64,000 nucleotides of DNA from Trebonia sp963771985 (GTDB taxonomy: Bacteria; Actinomycetota; Actinomycetes; Streptosporangiales; Streptosporangiaceae), in the NCBI GenBank assembly GCA_963771985.1, contig CAVYVO010000002.1, forward strand, positions 248,001-312,000, given 5' to 3'. Below are positions 1 to 8,761 of this stretch, in pieces. Numbering within the stretch: the first letter of the stretch is position 1; each line of letters starts with the position of its first letter. Below the pieces are notes generated by a model that saw nothing but the letters and a program-made list of their open reading frames with translations, was not told the DNA's origin and ran no database searches. The position numbers and the translations under genes were made by a program.

Positions 1-232
1 TGACGGGGAACCGTCCGTCGCCGACGGAAAGACCCGCCAGCTCCGCGGTCCGCCGCGCCCGGAACGCCGGGCTGGTGAACACCGCCACGATGTGCCGCCT
101 GGCCAGCATCGGCGCCAGCTCCGCCGCGTCGGCGACGCCCTTGGAGGTGAGCGGTACGTCGGTCCGGCCCGTGTGCTTGCCGGCCTTGCTCCATTCGGTC
201 TGGCCGTGCCGCAGCAGGATCAGCTCTCCCAT
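1..232 (-). CDS. Histidine phosphatase family protein (3' end outside window)
   Basis: The first 77 codons are visible; the rest lies beyond the left edge. The protein begins MGELILLRHGQTEWS, and RHG at residues 8-10 carries the phosphate-accepting histidine of the phosphoglycerate mutase/histidine phosphatase superfamily. The stretch GRTDVPLTSKG is also typical of this family. Such enzymes remove phosphate from sugars, nucleotides or proteins in the cytosol; the substrate cannot be told from this part. The ATG start is 31 bases from the start of the divergent subtilisin gene, so the two promoters must overlap. Confidence 0.85.
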   Translation of the reverse strand, partial: MGELILLRHGQTEWSKAGKHTGRTDVPLTSKGVADAAELAPMLARRHIVAVFTSPAFRARRTAELAGLSVGDGRFPV

Positions 233-263
233 AGGCCTAATCATCGCCGGCTAATCTTTTGCC

Positions 264-2135
264 GTGACGTCAGGGCGCGCGGTGCGGATCGCCGCGTGCG
301 CGACAGCCGCCATGGCTGGCCTGGCCGTGGCCATCGTCGCGGGCGGGCAGGCGTACGCTGAGCAGACCCGCGAGCCCACGCCGGCCGAGCTTTCCGCGGC
401 CGCCGCCGCCGGGGTGGCGCAGCGCTGGGAGCGCGTGCACGCCGGCCAGATCTTCCCGGCCGCGATCAGGTACACCACCGACCTGCGGACCAAGGAGACG
501 GCGCCCCGGGTGGGCATCGACTCCCGCGCCGCCTGCGCCCAGGCCGTGGGCGGCACCCTGCTCAGACAGGCCGAACGTGACGGCTGCGTGGCCGGCCTGC
601 GCGCCGACTACACCGACCAGCTCGCCGGATCGGTCTACACCCTCGGCGTCCTGGCGTTTCCGAGTACGGCAATGGCGTCCGCCTTCTACGCCACGGTCCC
701 GCTGGCCAGCTACCCCGCCGCCGGCCTGCGCGCGCTCGCCATCCCGGGGACGCCGGCAGCGCTGTTCGACGACGCGGCGCGGCAGGCGTCCGCGGCACAG
801 CTCGCCGGCCCGTACGTGGTGCTCGCGGTCGCCGGATACGCCGACGGCAGGGCCGCGGACACCGACGGCGAGCGCCGGGACTCGGTCTTCGACCCCGCGA
901 GCCAGCTCGTGTCCGCCATCGCCGCGCCGCTCGCCAGGCCGGTGACCGTCCGCTGCGGCACCACCGAATGGGCCTGCGGCGCGCCGGGCGCTCCGGCGCC
1001 CCCGCCGTCCCTCGCCCAGATCAGGCCCGACGAGCTGAAGGCGCTCGACCAGATCCGCGCGCCCGCGGCCTGGCGAACCACCAGGGGCAGCGGCGTGACC
1101 GTCGCGGTCATCGACACCGGCGTGGATACCAGCGCCCCCGACCTCGCCGGTTCCGTCCGCACCGGCCCGGACTACACCGCGGGCGCGGATCCGCCCGGCT
1201 ACCAGCCGCCGCACGAGCACGGGACCTATATCGCCTCGCTGATCGCCGGCCATGGCAGCGGCCCGGGCGACACCCTCGGCGTGATCGGGGTGGCGCCGCG
1301 CGCGAAGATCCTGTCCGTCCGGGTGATCCTGGACGACGGCGAGCCGGGCACCGCGGCCTATGACGAGGATCCGAAGTACGCGAACGCCATCGGCGAGGGC
1401 ATCTATTACGCCGTCGGCCACGGCGCCGCGGTGATCAACATGTCGCTCGGCTCCCAGCAGCCCACCGCCGCGCTGCGCGCCGCGGTGGCCTACGCGATAG
1501 CCCGGGGTGTCGTGGTCGTCGCCTCGGCCGGCAACGACGGCACCTCGGCCGGCTTCGCCCCGTACGTGTACCCCGCGTCGTACACCGGGGTGATCGCCGT
1601 CGCCGCCCTCACCGGAAACGGCACGCGCGCCTCGTTCTCCGAGCAGAACGCGTCCGTGATCCTCTCCGCCCCCGGCGTCGGCGTGATCGGCGCGGGCCCC
1701 GGCGGGGAGTACCTCGACGCCGAAGGGACCAGCCCGGCCGCCGCCCTGGTCAGCGGGACAGCGGCGCTCATCAAGAGCCGCTACCCGCGGCTGAGCCCGG
1801 CGCTCGTCGAGCAGGCGCTCATCACCAGCGCCACCCGCAGGCCGCCCGGCGGGTACAGCACCGGTACCGGCTTCGGCGAGGTGAACGCGGCCGGGGCGCT
1901 CGCGGCGGCCGCCCGGCTCGCCGCCGCCAGGCTCGCGCCCGGGCTCTCCCCGGCCGCGAGCTTCGCCGCCGCGGCCTCCGCCGGCGGCCCGCCGCCCATC
2001 CAGGTCGTGCACCGGGACGCCGCGCGGATCGCCGGCTACAGCGGGGCGGCCGCCGCCGGCGCGGCGTGCGCCGTCGCCGCCCTCGTGCTGCTGGTTATCG
2101 GTGCCCGCTCAAAGCAGCCGGCGCAGCCGGAATAG
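264..2135 (+). CDS. Secreted, membrane-anchored subtilisin-like (S8) serine protease
   Basis: The 623-aa protein starts at a GTG. It has an N-terminal signal peptide (about residues 1-32, ending QAYA), a roughly 230-residue N-terminal region, then a subtilase domain. The catalytic triad is clear: Asp about 284 in AVIDTGVD, His about 319 in HEHGTYIA and Ser about 490 in GTSPAAALVSGTA, with the oxyanion region ASAGNDG between. A hydrophobic helix at about 598-616 followed by a short basic tail anchors it in the membrane, so the protease faces outward. This layout resembles the mycosins of type VII secretion, but no ESX gene is nearby, so a general cell-surface protease is the safer call. The last 27 bases overlap the convergent SCP2 gene. 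Confidence 0.9.
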   Translation: MTSGRAVRIAACATAAMAGLAVAIVAGGQAYAEQTREPTPAELSAAAAAGVAQRWERVHAGQIFPAAIRYTTDLRTKETAPRVGIDSRAACAQAVGGTLLRQAERDGCVAGLRADYTDQLAGSVYTLGVLAFPSTAMASAFYATVPLASYPAAGLRALAIPGTPAALFDDAARQASAAQLAGPYVVLAVAGYADGRAADTDGERRDSVFDPASQLVSAIAAPLARPVTVRCGTTEWACGAPGAPAPPPSLAQIRPDELKALDQIRAPAAWRTTRGSGVTVAVIDTGVDTSAPDLAGSVRTGPDYTAGADPPGYQPPHEHGTYIASLIAGHGSGPGDTLGVIGVAPRAKILSVRVILDDGEPGTAAYDEDPKYANAIGEGIYYAVGHGAAVINMSLGSQQPTAALRAAVAYAIARGVVVVASAGNDGTSAGFAPYVYPASYTGVIAVAALTGNGTRASFSEQNASVILSAPGVGVIGAGPGGEYLDAEGTSPAAALVSGTAALIKSRYPRLSPALVEQALITSATRRPPGGYSTGTGFGEVNAAGALAAAARLAAARLAPGLSPAASFAAAASAGGPPPIQVVHRDAARIAGYSGAAAAGAACAVAALVLLVIGARSKQPAQPE

Positions 2136-2450
2136 GTCCTTCATGCTGGCCTCGATCTTCACCCGGCCCGCCATCCAGGCGCGGGCGATGTTCATCGGCG
2201 ACTCGGCCAGCGACACCACCTCGTCGCTGTTCGCGGTCAGCCGGATGTCGGCGAGCGGGTCGTCGGGCCCGACTTCGTGCACCTGGTCGTCTTCGGCTCC
2301 CAGGTCGGTCGCATAGGTAATGCCGAGGTCGGGAATGGTGACGCTCATCGACCGGTTGCCAAAATACGAGTCCCGGTCGCCGGGATTCAGCTCAGCCAGC
2401 CTGCCCGCTAGCTTCTGCAGCGCCTCGCGGCACTCTTCTGCCGAGTTCAT
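2109..2450 (-). CDS. SCP2 sterol-binding domain protein
   Basis: A 113-aa cytosolic protein starting at the ATG of MNSAEECREAL. The first half is polar and the end, NIARAWMAGRVKIEASMKDLFRLRRL, has the pattern of SCP2 lipid-carrier domains (small residues, then G-x-[IV]-x-[IV]-x-G-D-x2-[LK]). These domains bind a hydrophobic ligand; no enzymatic role can be read from the sequence. Stand-alone SCP2 genes are common just upstream of tlyA in actinobacteria. The frame stays open further upstream, but that part has no homologous look, so the internal ATG was chosen. It overlaps the subtilisin gene tail to tail by 27 bases. Confidence 0.75.
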   Translation of the reverse strand: MNSAEECREALQKLAGRLAELNPGDRDSYFGNRSMSVTIPDLGITYATDLGAEDDQVHEVGPDDPLADIRLTANSDEVVSLAESPMNIARAWMAGRVKIEASMKDLFRLRRLL

Positions 2451-2546
2451 GTGCGCCTCGATCCTCGATGAGCGGTACCGTTCACGCGGAGGGTAGCGCA
2501 CTACGGGCAGCAATCGCGTCATCTGGAGCCGGAGGACAATCAAAAC

Positions 2547-2726
2547 ATGGATTCGGAACGGACGCATGAGCCTGCCGCGGGCACCGGCGACTCCCGCGTG
2601 GACCAGGCCGTCGAGGGCCTGGCCGCGCTCGGCGAGCTGCCGCTTGACGAGCACCCGGCGGCCCTTGAGGCGGTCCATGACCGGCTGCGCGAGATCCTCG
2701 GCGAGCTGGGCGAGCCACGGCGGTGA
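2547..2726 (+). CDS. Small conserved protein upstream of tlyA
   Basis: A 59-aa acidic protein beginning MDSERTHEPAAGTG. It has no signal peptide or membrane segment. The C-terminal half is predicted helical (LDEHPAALEAVHDRLREILG). A GGAGGA ribosome-binding site lies about 9 bases before the ATG. Its stop overlaps the GTG start of tlyA (GTGA), so it is the first gene of the tlyA/nadK/recN operon. A short protein of this type in this position is common in actinobacteria; its function is unknown. Confidence 0.75.
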   Translation: MDSERTHEPAAGTGDSRVDQAVEGLAALGELPLDEHPAALEAVHDRLREILGELGEPRR

Positions 2727-3527
2727 CCGTGCGGTCCAGGCTGGACGCCGAGCTCGTCCGGCGCGGGCTGGCCAGGTCGCGTGAGCAGGCGGCGGAGCTG
2801 ATCGCGGCGGGCCGCGTGTCGGTGGCGGGACAGACCGCCGCCAAGCCGGCCACCCAGGTCAGCAGGGACGCGGCCCTGACGGTGGCCGCGGGCGGCGAGG
2901 GCCCGGAGTACGTATCGCGCGGCGGCCACAAGCTGGCCGGGGCGCTCGCCGCGTTCCCCGGCCTGGCGGTCGCCGGGCGCCGGTGCCTGGACGCGGGCGC
3001 GTCGACCGGGGGGTTCACCGATGTGCTGCTGCGCGCGGGCGCGGCGCACGTGGTGGCCGTGGACGTCGGCTACGGGCAGCTCGCGTGGAGCCTGCGCACC
3101 GATCCCCGGGTGACCGTGCTCGAACCGGGTCAACGTGCGGACGCTCGAGCCGGCCGCCGTCGCCCCCCCGCCCGAGGTCGTCGTCGCGGACCTGTCGTTC
3201 ATCTCGCTGACCCTGGTACTGCCCGCGCTGGTCGCCTGCGCCGCGCCGGACGCCGATTTCGCGCTCATGGTGAAGCCGCAGTTCGAGGTCGGCAAGGGCC
3301 GGGTGGGGGCGGGCGGCGTCGTGCGGGACCTGGCCGACCGGGCCGGTGCCGTGCGCGTCGTGTGCGACGCGGCGACGGCGCTGGGGCTGGGTGTCCTGGG
3401 CGTGGCGGCGAGCCCGCTGCCGGGCCCGGCGGGCAACGTGGAGTACTTCGTGTGGCTGCGCCGCGGGGCACCGCCGCTGCGGGATGATGACCTGCGGCGC
3501 GCGATTGAGACGGGTCCTCATGTCTGA
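2723..3527 (+). pseudogene. tlyA: TlyA rRNA 2'-O-methyltransferase, broken by a +1 frameshift
   Basis: TlyA methylates 16S and 23S rRNA ribose and sets capreomycin sensitivity in mycobacteria. The reading frame from the GTG at 2723 gives an S4 RNA-binding domain (about residues 1-65) and the SAM motif LDAGASTGGFTD, then becomes nonsense after VTVLE. The rest (VNVRTLEPA, VVADLSFISLTLVLPAL, ALMVKPQFEVGK) continues in the next frame from about 3128 to 3527. One surplus C near 3125-3126 (gaaccggg where gaacggg is expected) explains the shift. Without it the protein is 267 aa, the normal length. It overlaps the 59-aa gene by 4 bases and nadK by 8. The break is either a real loss-of-function allele or a one-base sequencing error; the otherwise perfect conservation favours the latter or a very recent mutation. 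Confidence 0.9.
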
Positions 3528-4602
3528 CTTTTCCTCGGGGGGTGCGGGGGGTCGTCCCCCCGCGAGCGGCACCGCTAAACGGACGATGCTCGTGCTCGCG
3601 CATACGGGCAAAGAGGGCGCGCTGCGCAGCGCGCGGCTGGTCATCGGCCGGCTAGCCGCCGCGGGCATCGCGGTGCGGGTCATCGACGCCGAGGCGCCCG
3701 CCCTGTCCTGTCCCGGGGTGAGCGTGCTGCCGGCCGGACCCGGTGCCGCCGAGGGCGCCGAACTGGCGATCGTGCTCGGCGGCGACGGGACGCTGCTGCG
3801 GGCCGCGGAGATCGCCCGCCCGGCGGGAACGCCGCTGATCGGCGTGAACCTCGGCCACATCGGCTTCCTCGCCGAAGCCGAGCCCGACGGGCTGCACGAG
3901 ACCGTGGACCGGCTGGTGGCGGGGGACTACCGGGTCGAGGAACGGATGACGGTCGACGTGGTGGCCCGCGACAACGGCAGGGAGCTCGCGAGCACCTGGG
4001 CGCTGAACGAGGCGACCGTGGAGAAGGCCGCCAGGGAGCGGATGATCGAGGTCGTCATCGAGGTGGACGGGCGCCCGCTGTCGCGCTGGGGCTGTGACGG
4101 GGTGGTGTGCGCCACGCCGACCGGGTCGACCGCGTACGCGTTCTCGGCCGGCGGCCCGGTGGTGTGGCCGGAGGTAGCGGCGCTGCTCCTGGTACCGATC
4201 GCGGCCCACGCGCTGTTCGCGCGGCCCCTGGTGGTTTCGCCGCGGTCGGTTCTCGCGGTAGAACTAGTGTACGAGCATGTTGCCGGCCAGGAGGAAGGCG
4301 GGCGGCTCGCCGAGACAGCCGGGGCCGTTATGTGGTGCGATGGGCGTCGTAGGTTTGACTTGCCGCCCGGCAGCCGGGTCGAAGTGCGCCAGGGCTCCCT
4401 GCCGGTGCTGCTGGCACGGGTGCAGGGCGCGGGGCCGGGCACGGGCGGCACGCCGCCCGTCGGCGCGTCGTTCACCGACCGGCTGGTAGCGAAGTTCGCG
4501 CTGCCGGTGGAGGGGTGGCGAGGCAGGGTTAGCCCGGGGGGGTCTGGGGGGGTCGTCCCCCCGGGGAATGCACGGAAGGAGACTGCGCGCGGTCATGCTT
4601 GA
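3520..4602 (+). CDS. nadK: NAD kinase
   Basis: ATP- or polyphosphate-dependent NAD kinase, which makes NADP in the cytosol. Family motifs are present in order: GGDGTLLRAAE, NLGHIGFLAE, NEATVEKA and CATPTGSTAYAFSAGGP. The ATG at 3520 overlaps the end of tlyA by 8 bases, giving 360 aa. About 20 Gly/Pro-rich residues precede the first conserved strand (TMLVLAHTG); a later ATG at 3586 would remove them. About 20 odd residues also follow the usual C-terminus. Both extensions are encoded by copies of the G-run palindrome repeat described here. The gene is followed by recN with an 8-base overlap, so it lies in the middle of a translationally coupled operon. Confidence 0.93.
   Translation: MSDFSSGGAGGRPPASGTAKRTMLVLAHTGKEGALRSARLVIGRLAAAGIAVRVIDAEAPALSCPGVSVLPAGPGAAEGAELAIVLGGDGTLLRAAEIARPAGTPLIGVNLGHIGFLAEAEPDGLHETVDRLVAGDYRVEERMTVDVVARDNGRELASTWALNEATVEKAARERMIEVVIEVDGRPLSRWGCDGVVCATPTGSTAYAFSAGGPVVWPEVAALLLVPIAAHALFARPLVVSPRSVLAVELVYEHVAGQEEGGRLAETAGAVMWCDGRRRFDLPPGSRVEVRQGSLPVLLARVQGAGPGTGGTPPVGASFTDRLVAKFALPVEGWRGRVSPGGSGGVVPPGNARKETARGHA
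3537..3561 (+). repeat. G-run palindrome element, copy A (nadK N-terminus)
   Basis: Six Gs, TGC, then GGGGGGTCGTCCCCCC. The copy is read in frame at the N-terminus of NAD kinase, giving SGGAGGRPPA. It matches five other copies in this window in the layout G6-7, 3-5 bases, G6-7, a four-base centre (TCGT in most copies), C6-7. Confidence 0.8.
4536..4566 (+). repeat. G-run palindrome element, copy B (nadK C-terminus)
   Basis: Seven Gs, TCT, seven Gs, TCGT, six Cs, then GGGG. It is read in frame as SPGGSGGVVPPG near the C-terminus of NAD kinase, just before the recN start. The DNA is almost identical to copy D, which encodes the same GGSGGVVPPG peptide at the N-terminus of an unrelated protein 13 kb away. 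Confidence 0.8.
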
Positions 4603-6376
4603 GGAAGTGCGCATCACCGGGCTCGGGGTCATCGACGACGCGCTGCTCGAGCTCTCGCCCGGTTTCACCACGCTGACCGGCGAGACCGGCGCGGGCAAGA
4701 CGATGGTCGTCACCGGGCTCGGCCTGCTGTTCGGCGGCCGCGCGGACCCCGCGCGGGTCCGGCCCGGCGCGCAGCGCGCCTCGGTGGAGGGCAGGCTCCG
4801 CACCGACCGTGACGGGCGCGTGGCGCGGCAGGTGGAAGAGGCGGGCGGCGAGCTCGACGAGGACGGCACGCTGGTGCTGTCCAGGTCGGTGTCGGTCGAG
4901 GGCCGCTCGCGCGCCTTCGCGGGCGGCCGGTCGGTGCCCGTATCGCTGCTCACCTACCTGGCCGACGACCTGGTGGCCGTGCACGGCCAGTCCGACCAGC
5001 AGCAGCTCCTGCGGTCCGGCCGCCAGCGGGAGGCGCTGGACAAGTACGCCGGGCAGGAACTGGCCGCGGTGCTCGTGGACTACCAGACCGCGTTCAACCG
5101 GCACCGGAAGGCGCACGCCGAGCTCACGACGCTGACCGCGGAGGCGCGCTCCCGCGCGGCGGAGGCGGAGGCCCTGCGGGCCGGCCTCACCGAGATCGAG
5201 AAGCTCGAGCCCGTGGCGGGGGAGGAGCTGGCGCTGCGCGCCGAGGAAGAGCGGCTCGCCAACGCCGACGCGCTGCACGCCGCCGCGGCCGCGGCGCACG
5301 AGGCGCTGCTCGGCGACCCGACGGCGGGCAGCGAAGGCACGGACGCGGTGACCCTGCTCGGGCACGCCCGGCAGGCACTCGAGGCCGTCCGCAGGCACGA
5401 CGCCGCGATCGACGGCGTGGCGGGCCGCCTGTCCGAGGCGGCGTACCTGATCTCCGACGTGGCGGCCGAACTCGCCTCCTACATCCAGTCGATCGACGCC
5501 GACCCGGCCCGGCTGGCCGCCGTGCAGGAGCGGCGCGCGGCCCTGGGCAGGCTGATCCGCGCTTACGGCCCTGGCGGCATCGCGTCGCACATCAACGGCT
5601 CGCCGGCCGTGCCGGCGGCGCCCCCCGAGGACGAGGAGCCCGACGTCGTCGTCGCCGTCCTCGACTGGGCGCGCCGCGCCGCCGCCCGCGTCGCCGAGCT
5701 CGACACCGACGACGACAAGATCGCCGCGCTCACCGCCGCGGAGGCCGCGCTCGCCGCCCAGGTCAGCGAGCTGGCCACCCGGCTGTCGGAGCTGCGCCGC
5801 GCGGCGGGGGAGAAGTTCGCCGAAGACGTGACGGCCGAGCTTACCGCGCTGGCGATGCCGCACGCCCGGATCTCAGTGGTGCTCACGACCCTCGACGAGC
5901 TCGGCCCCTACGGCGCGGACGACGTGGAGATCCGGCTCGCCCCGCACCCGAGCGCCCCCGCGCTCCCGCTGCACAAGGGCGCCTCGGGCGGTGAGCTGTC
6001 CCGGGTGATGCTGGCCATCGAGGTGGTCTTCGCCGGGGCGGACCCGGTGCCGACGTTCGTCTTCGACGAGGTGGACGCCGGCGTCGGCGGCAAGGCCGCG
6101 GTCGAGATCGGCCGCCGCCTGGCGCGCCTGGCCAGGCTCGCCCAGGTTATCGTCGTCACCCACCTGCCGCAGGTCGCCGCGTTCGCCGACAACCACCTCG
6201 TGGTGGCGAAGTCCGACGACGGCACGGTCACCAGCAGCGGCGTCATCAGGCTCGGCTACGACGCCCGCGTCCGCGAGCTGTCCCGGATGCTGGCCGGCCT
6301 CGAGGACTCGGAGTTCGGCCAGGCGCACGCGGCGGAACTGCTCGCGATGGCCGCCGAACAAGCCGCCCAGCCCTGA
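4595..6376 (+). CDS. recN: DNA repair protein RecN
   Basis: An SMC-like ATPase of recombinational double-strand-break repair. The 593-aa protein begins MLEEVRITGLGVIDDALLEL. It has Walker A GETGAGKT near residue 35, a central coiled-coil region rich in Ala/Glu/Leu (about 150-400), the ABC signature KGASGGELSRVMLAIE, Walker B FVFDEVDAGVGG, and the C-terminal VTHLPQVAAFAD. The ATG at 4595 overlaps the end of nadK by 8 bases and is preferred over an ATG at 4568, which lies in repeat sequence. In many actinobacteria steA and steB follow directly; here they lie 26 kb further on. Confidence 0.95.
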   Translation: MLEEVRITGLGVIDDALLELSPGFTTLTGETGAGKTMVVTGLGLLFGGRADPARVRPGAQRASVEGRLRTDRDGRVARQVEEAGGELDEDGTLVLSRSVSVEGRSRAFAGGRSVPVSLLTYLADDLVAVHGQSDQQQLLRSGRQREALDKYAGQELAAVLVDYQTAFNRHRKAHAELTTLTAEARSRAAEAEALRAGLTEIEKLEPVAGEELALRAEEERLANADALHAAAAAAHEALLGDPTAGSEGTDAVTLLGHARQALEAVRRHDAAIDGVAGRLSEAAYLISDVAAELASYIQSIDADPARLAAVQERRAALGRLIRAYGPGGIASHINGSPAVPAAPPEDEEPDVVVAVLDWARRAAARVAELDTDDDKIAALTAAEAALAAQVSELATRLSELRRAAGEKFAEDVTAELTALAMPHARISVVLTTLDELGPYGADDVEIRLAPHPSAPALPLHKGASGGELSRVMLAIEVVFAGADPVPTFVFDEVDAGVGGKAAVEIGRRLARLARLAQVIVVTHLPQVAAFADNHLVVAKSDDGTVTSSGVIRLGYDARVRELSRMLAGLEDSEFGQAHAAELLAMAAEQAAQP

Positions 6377-6479
6377 CTGAAAGCCTTTTCAAATCACGCT
6401 GACTAAAGACCCTTTCGCACCACCGTCACCCCGGCTAACGTCATGACTAGAGGTATTGCGTCAAAAGGAGATGAGCCCC

Positions 6480-6920
6480 ATGCCGGGAATTCTCGTCGGG
6501 ATCGACGGCTCCCATCACTCGGAGCGTGCACTTGAGTGGGCGATGAAAGAAGCGGCCGTGCGGCACGAGCCGCTGCGGGTGCTTGCCGTGCATCAGGCCG
6601 TGATGGGCTGGACGGGCGAGGGAGTGACTTTTCCCGGAGACGCCGAACTGGTCGAGCGCACCCGCGCGGCGGCGCAGGAGACCACGGACAAGGTGCTGGC
6701 CGGTCTCAGCGGCTCGCGCCCAGAGCAGGTCACGGTCGAGGTGGTCAACGGTATCCCGGCCGAGGAACTGCTCAGGGCGGCCGCTAGCGCGGACCTGCTC
6801 GTCGTCGGCAAGCGGGGCACCGGCGGGTTCGGGCGGCTGACCATGGGTTCGGTCGGCGACCAGGTAGCGCGCCACGCCCAGTGCCCGGTGGTCATCGTGC
6901 CGACGGGAGACGCGGCCTGA
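6480..6920 (+). CDS. Universal stress protein (UspA family, ATP-binding type)
   Basis: A 146-aa single-domain cytosolic protein beginning MPGILVGIDGSHHSERALEW. The C-terminal GKRGTGGFGRLTMGS fits the G-x2-G-x9-G-[ST] ATP-binding motif of the nucleotide-binding Usp class. A strong AAAGGAG site lies 9 bases before the ATG, which decides the start over two upstream candidates. It sits alone between recN and the Tat/DUF4331 genes. Such proteins accumulate in dormancy or redox stress in actinobacteria; the trigger here is unknown. Confidence 0.9.
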   Translation: MPGILVGIDGSHHSERALEWAMKEAAVRHEPLRVLAVHQAVMGWTGEGVTFPGDAELVERTRAAAQETTDKVLAGLSGSRPEQVTVEVVNGIPAEELLRAAASADLLVVGKRGTGGFGRLTMGSVGDQVARHAQCPVVIVPTGDAA

Positions 6921-6957
6921 GCGCTAGATAACGCTTCCATAAACACTGGCGGGTTGC

Positions 6958-6985
6958 CCATCCGGGGCGGTCGGCGGTGCCGAAC
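6958..6985 (+). promoter_or_regulatory. SigK-like promoter upstream of the Tat/DUF4331 genes
   Basis: CCATCC at 6958-6963 and CCGAAC at 6980-6985 are separated by 16 bases. The mycobacterial SigK consensus is CCATCC, 16-18 bases, CCGAAT, so 11 of 12 positions match. It lies about 50 bases before the ATG at 7036. The sigK and rskA homologues end at 9082, facing this gene group. Confidence 0.55.
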
Positions 6986-7035
6986 AACAGGCGTCATTGC
7001 CTTCGGCGCGGTTTCCAGCCTCGGAAAGGACCTCC

Positions 7036-7371
7036 ATGTCTACCCAGAGTCATATCGACCCGCCAGCAGACCCGGCCGACGGCCGGTCACCGCACATGTC
7101 ACGCCGCAGCGTGCTGCGCGGTGCGGCCGTCGGCGCCGGCGCCGTCGGGCTCGCCACGGTGGCCAGCGCCGCCCCCGCGCTGGCCGCCGCACGCCCCGCG
7201 GCCCGCCAGGCGGACGCGCACGCGGCGCAGGCACACGCGCCCGCCGCCGCGCCCATCGTTGTGTACCTCCGCGACGCCTCGTCCGGTGAGCTAGAAGTCT
7301 TCGCCGGCGAAACCCGGGTCAGTCTCCACGACCCCGCCATCGCCGCCCGGCTGACCCGGGCCCTCCGGTAA
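7036..7371 (+). CDS. Small Tat-exported protein
   Basis: A 111-aa protein with a twin-arginine signal: SRRSVLRGAAVGAGAVGLA, then an Ala-rich h-region ending near ALAAARPAA. After an Ala/His-rich linker the mature part is only about 40 residues (PIVVYLRDASSGELEVFAGE, ending ARLTRAL). A GAAAGGA site precedes the ATG. No enzymatic motif is seen. It stands 34 bases before the DUF4331 gene and behind a SigK-like promoter, so the two are probably co-transcribed and function outside the membrane or are linked to export; this is inference. Confidence 0.75.
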   Translation: MSTQSHIDPPADPADGRSPHMSRRSVLRGAAVGAGAVGLATVASAAPALAAARPAARQADAHAAQAHAPAAAPIVVYLRDASSGELEVFAGETRVSLHDPAIAARLTRALR

Positions 7372-7405
7372 GCCACCGTCACAAGCGTCTGAAGCGAGGT
7401 AGCTC

Positions 7406-8761
7406 ATGTCATCGCACCGCGAGGCCCCGGAGATTTCCAAGGACCCGGTGGCCGACAGTACCGACGTGTACGCGTTCGTCAGCCCGGACCGGCCCGACTC
7501 GGTCACGCTGATCGCCAACTACATCCCGCTGGAAGGACCCGCGGGCGGCCCCAACTTCTACTCGTTCGGCGACGACGTGCTGTATGAGATCCACGTCGAC
7601 AACGGCGCGGGCTCCGCCGGCATCTCCTACCAGTTCCGGTTCTACACCGAGCTGCGGGACCCGGGCACGTTCCTGTACAACACCGGGCCGATCCTGTCGC
7701 TGGACAGCCCGAACTGGAACAGCCGCCAGTTCTACACCGTCACCCGTGTCAGCAACGGCCAGCGCGACGTCCTGGGCCAGGGGCTCGCCTGTCCGCCGTG
7801 CAACATCGGCCCGCTGTCCACGCCGGACTACGTGCACCTGGCCCACCAGGCGATCCACGATCTTCCCGGCGGGATCAAGGTGTTCGCCGGCCAGCGGGCC
7901 GAGGGCTTCTACGTGGACCTCGGCGCGATCTTCGACCTCGCCGACCTGCGGCCGTTCGAGCAGCTGCACGCCAAGTACGGGATGCATATTCTCAGCAAGC
8001 CGGCGGCGGGCGTCAACGCCACCGCCAACGTGAACGTGCACTCGATCGCCATCCAGGTGCCGAAGTCGGCGCTGACGGGGAACGGCCCGGTGATCGGCGT
8101 GTGGACGACCGCGAGCCGCCAGCGGTCGCGGGTATGGGACACCGCGCAGGGCCAGAACGTCTGGAGCGGTCCCTTCTACCAGGTGTCCCGCCTGGGCAAC
8201 CCGCTCGTCAACGAGGTGCTGATCCCGCTGGGCAAGAAGGACTTCTGGAACACCCAGCCGCCCGCCGACGACAAGCAGTTCGCGTCCTATGTCGCCAACC
8301 CGGAGCTGGCCGGGCTGCTGCCCGTGCTCTACCCGGGCGTGTTCCCGAACCTCGCCAAGCTCGTCGCGGCCGGCACCGCCCGGGCCGACCTGGAGGCGAT
8401 CCTGCTCACCGGCATACCGTCCGGCATCGTGCCCGGTTTCCAGAACTACACCGGCCCGGTGCTCGCCGACATGCTGCGCCTCAACACATCGATCGCGCCG
8501 AGCAAGAAGCCGACCGAGCTCGGGCTCATCGGCGGGGATGCCGCCGGCTTCCCGAACGGCCGCCGCGTCTTCGACGACGTGGTCACGATCGAGCTGCGCG
8601 CGGTCGCCGGCGTGACGGTCCCCCTGGTGGACAAGTCCTTCACGCCGGACGCCGCGGCCGGCGCGGTCACCGACGGGCTGACCGCGGGCAGCGTCCCGTC
8701 CGGCTACCTGGACACCTTCCCCTACCTCGGGGTGCCGTACAGCGGGTTCAGCACGCCATGA
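7406..8761 (+). CDS. DUF4331 family protein
   Basis: A 451-aa protein starting MSSHREAPEISKDPVADSTDVYAF, the hallmark opening of DUF4331, followed by a long beta-rich region with conserved pieces such as NYIPLEGPAGGPNFYSFGDDVLY, given here only as landmarks, and VPLVDKSF near the end. There is no signal peptide on this protein although many relatives are exported. The biochemical role of DUF4331 is unknown. The last four bases overlap the next gene (ATGA). It belongs to the putative SigK-controlled group with the Tat peptide upstream. Confidence 0.85.
   Translation: MSSHREAPEISKDPVADSTDVYAFVSPDRPDSVTLIANYIPLEGPAGGPNFYSFGDDVLYEIHVDNGAGSAGISYQFRFYTELRDPGTFLYNTGPILSLDSPNWNSRQFYTVTRVSNGQRDVLGQGLACPPCNIGPLSTPDYVHLAHQAIHDLPGGIKVFAGQRAEGFYVDLGAIFDLADLRPFEQLHAKYGMHILSKPAAGVNATANVNVHSIAIQVPKSALTGNGPVIGVWTTASRQRSRVWDTAQGQNVWSGPFYQVSRLGNPLVNEVLIPLGKKDFWNTQPPADDKQFASYVANPELAGLLPVLYPGVFPNLAKLVAAGTARADLEAILLTGIPSGIVPGFQNYTGPVLADMLRLNTSIAPSKKPTELGLIGGDAAGFPNGRRVFDDVVTIELRAVAGVTVPLVDKSFTPDAAAGAVTDGLTAGSVPSGYLDTFPYLGVPYSGFSTP

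Noticed and set aside
270..2012. 580-aa open frame antisense to the subtilisin gene
   Set aside because: It is a shadow of strong GC3 codon bias; the sense protein has signal peptide, catalytic triad and membrane anchor, and the antisense protein is Arg/Gly-rich without motifs.
264..2135. Mycosin of a type VII secretion system
   Set aside because: The layout fits, but no ecc, esx or PE/PPE gene is near, so the specific name is not supported.
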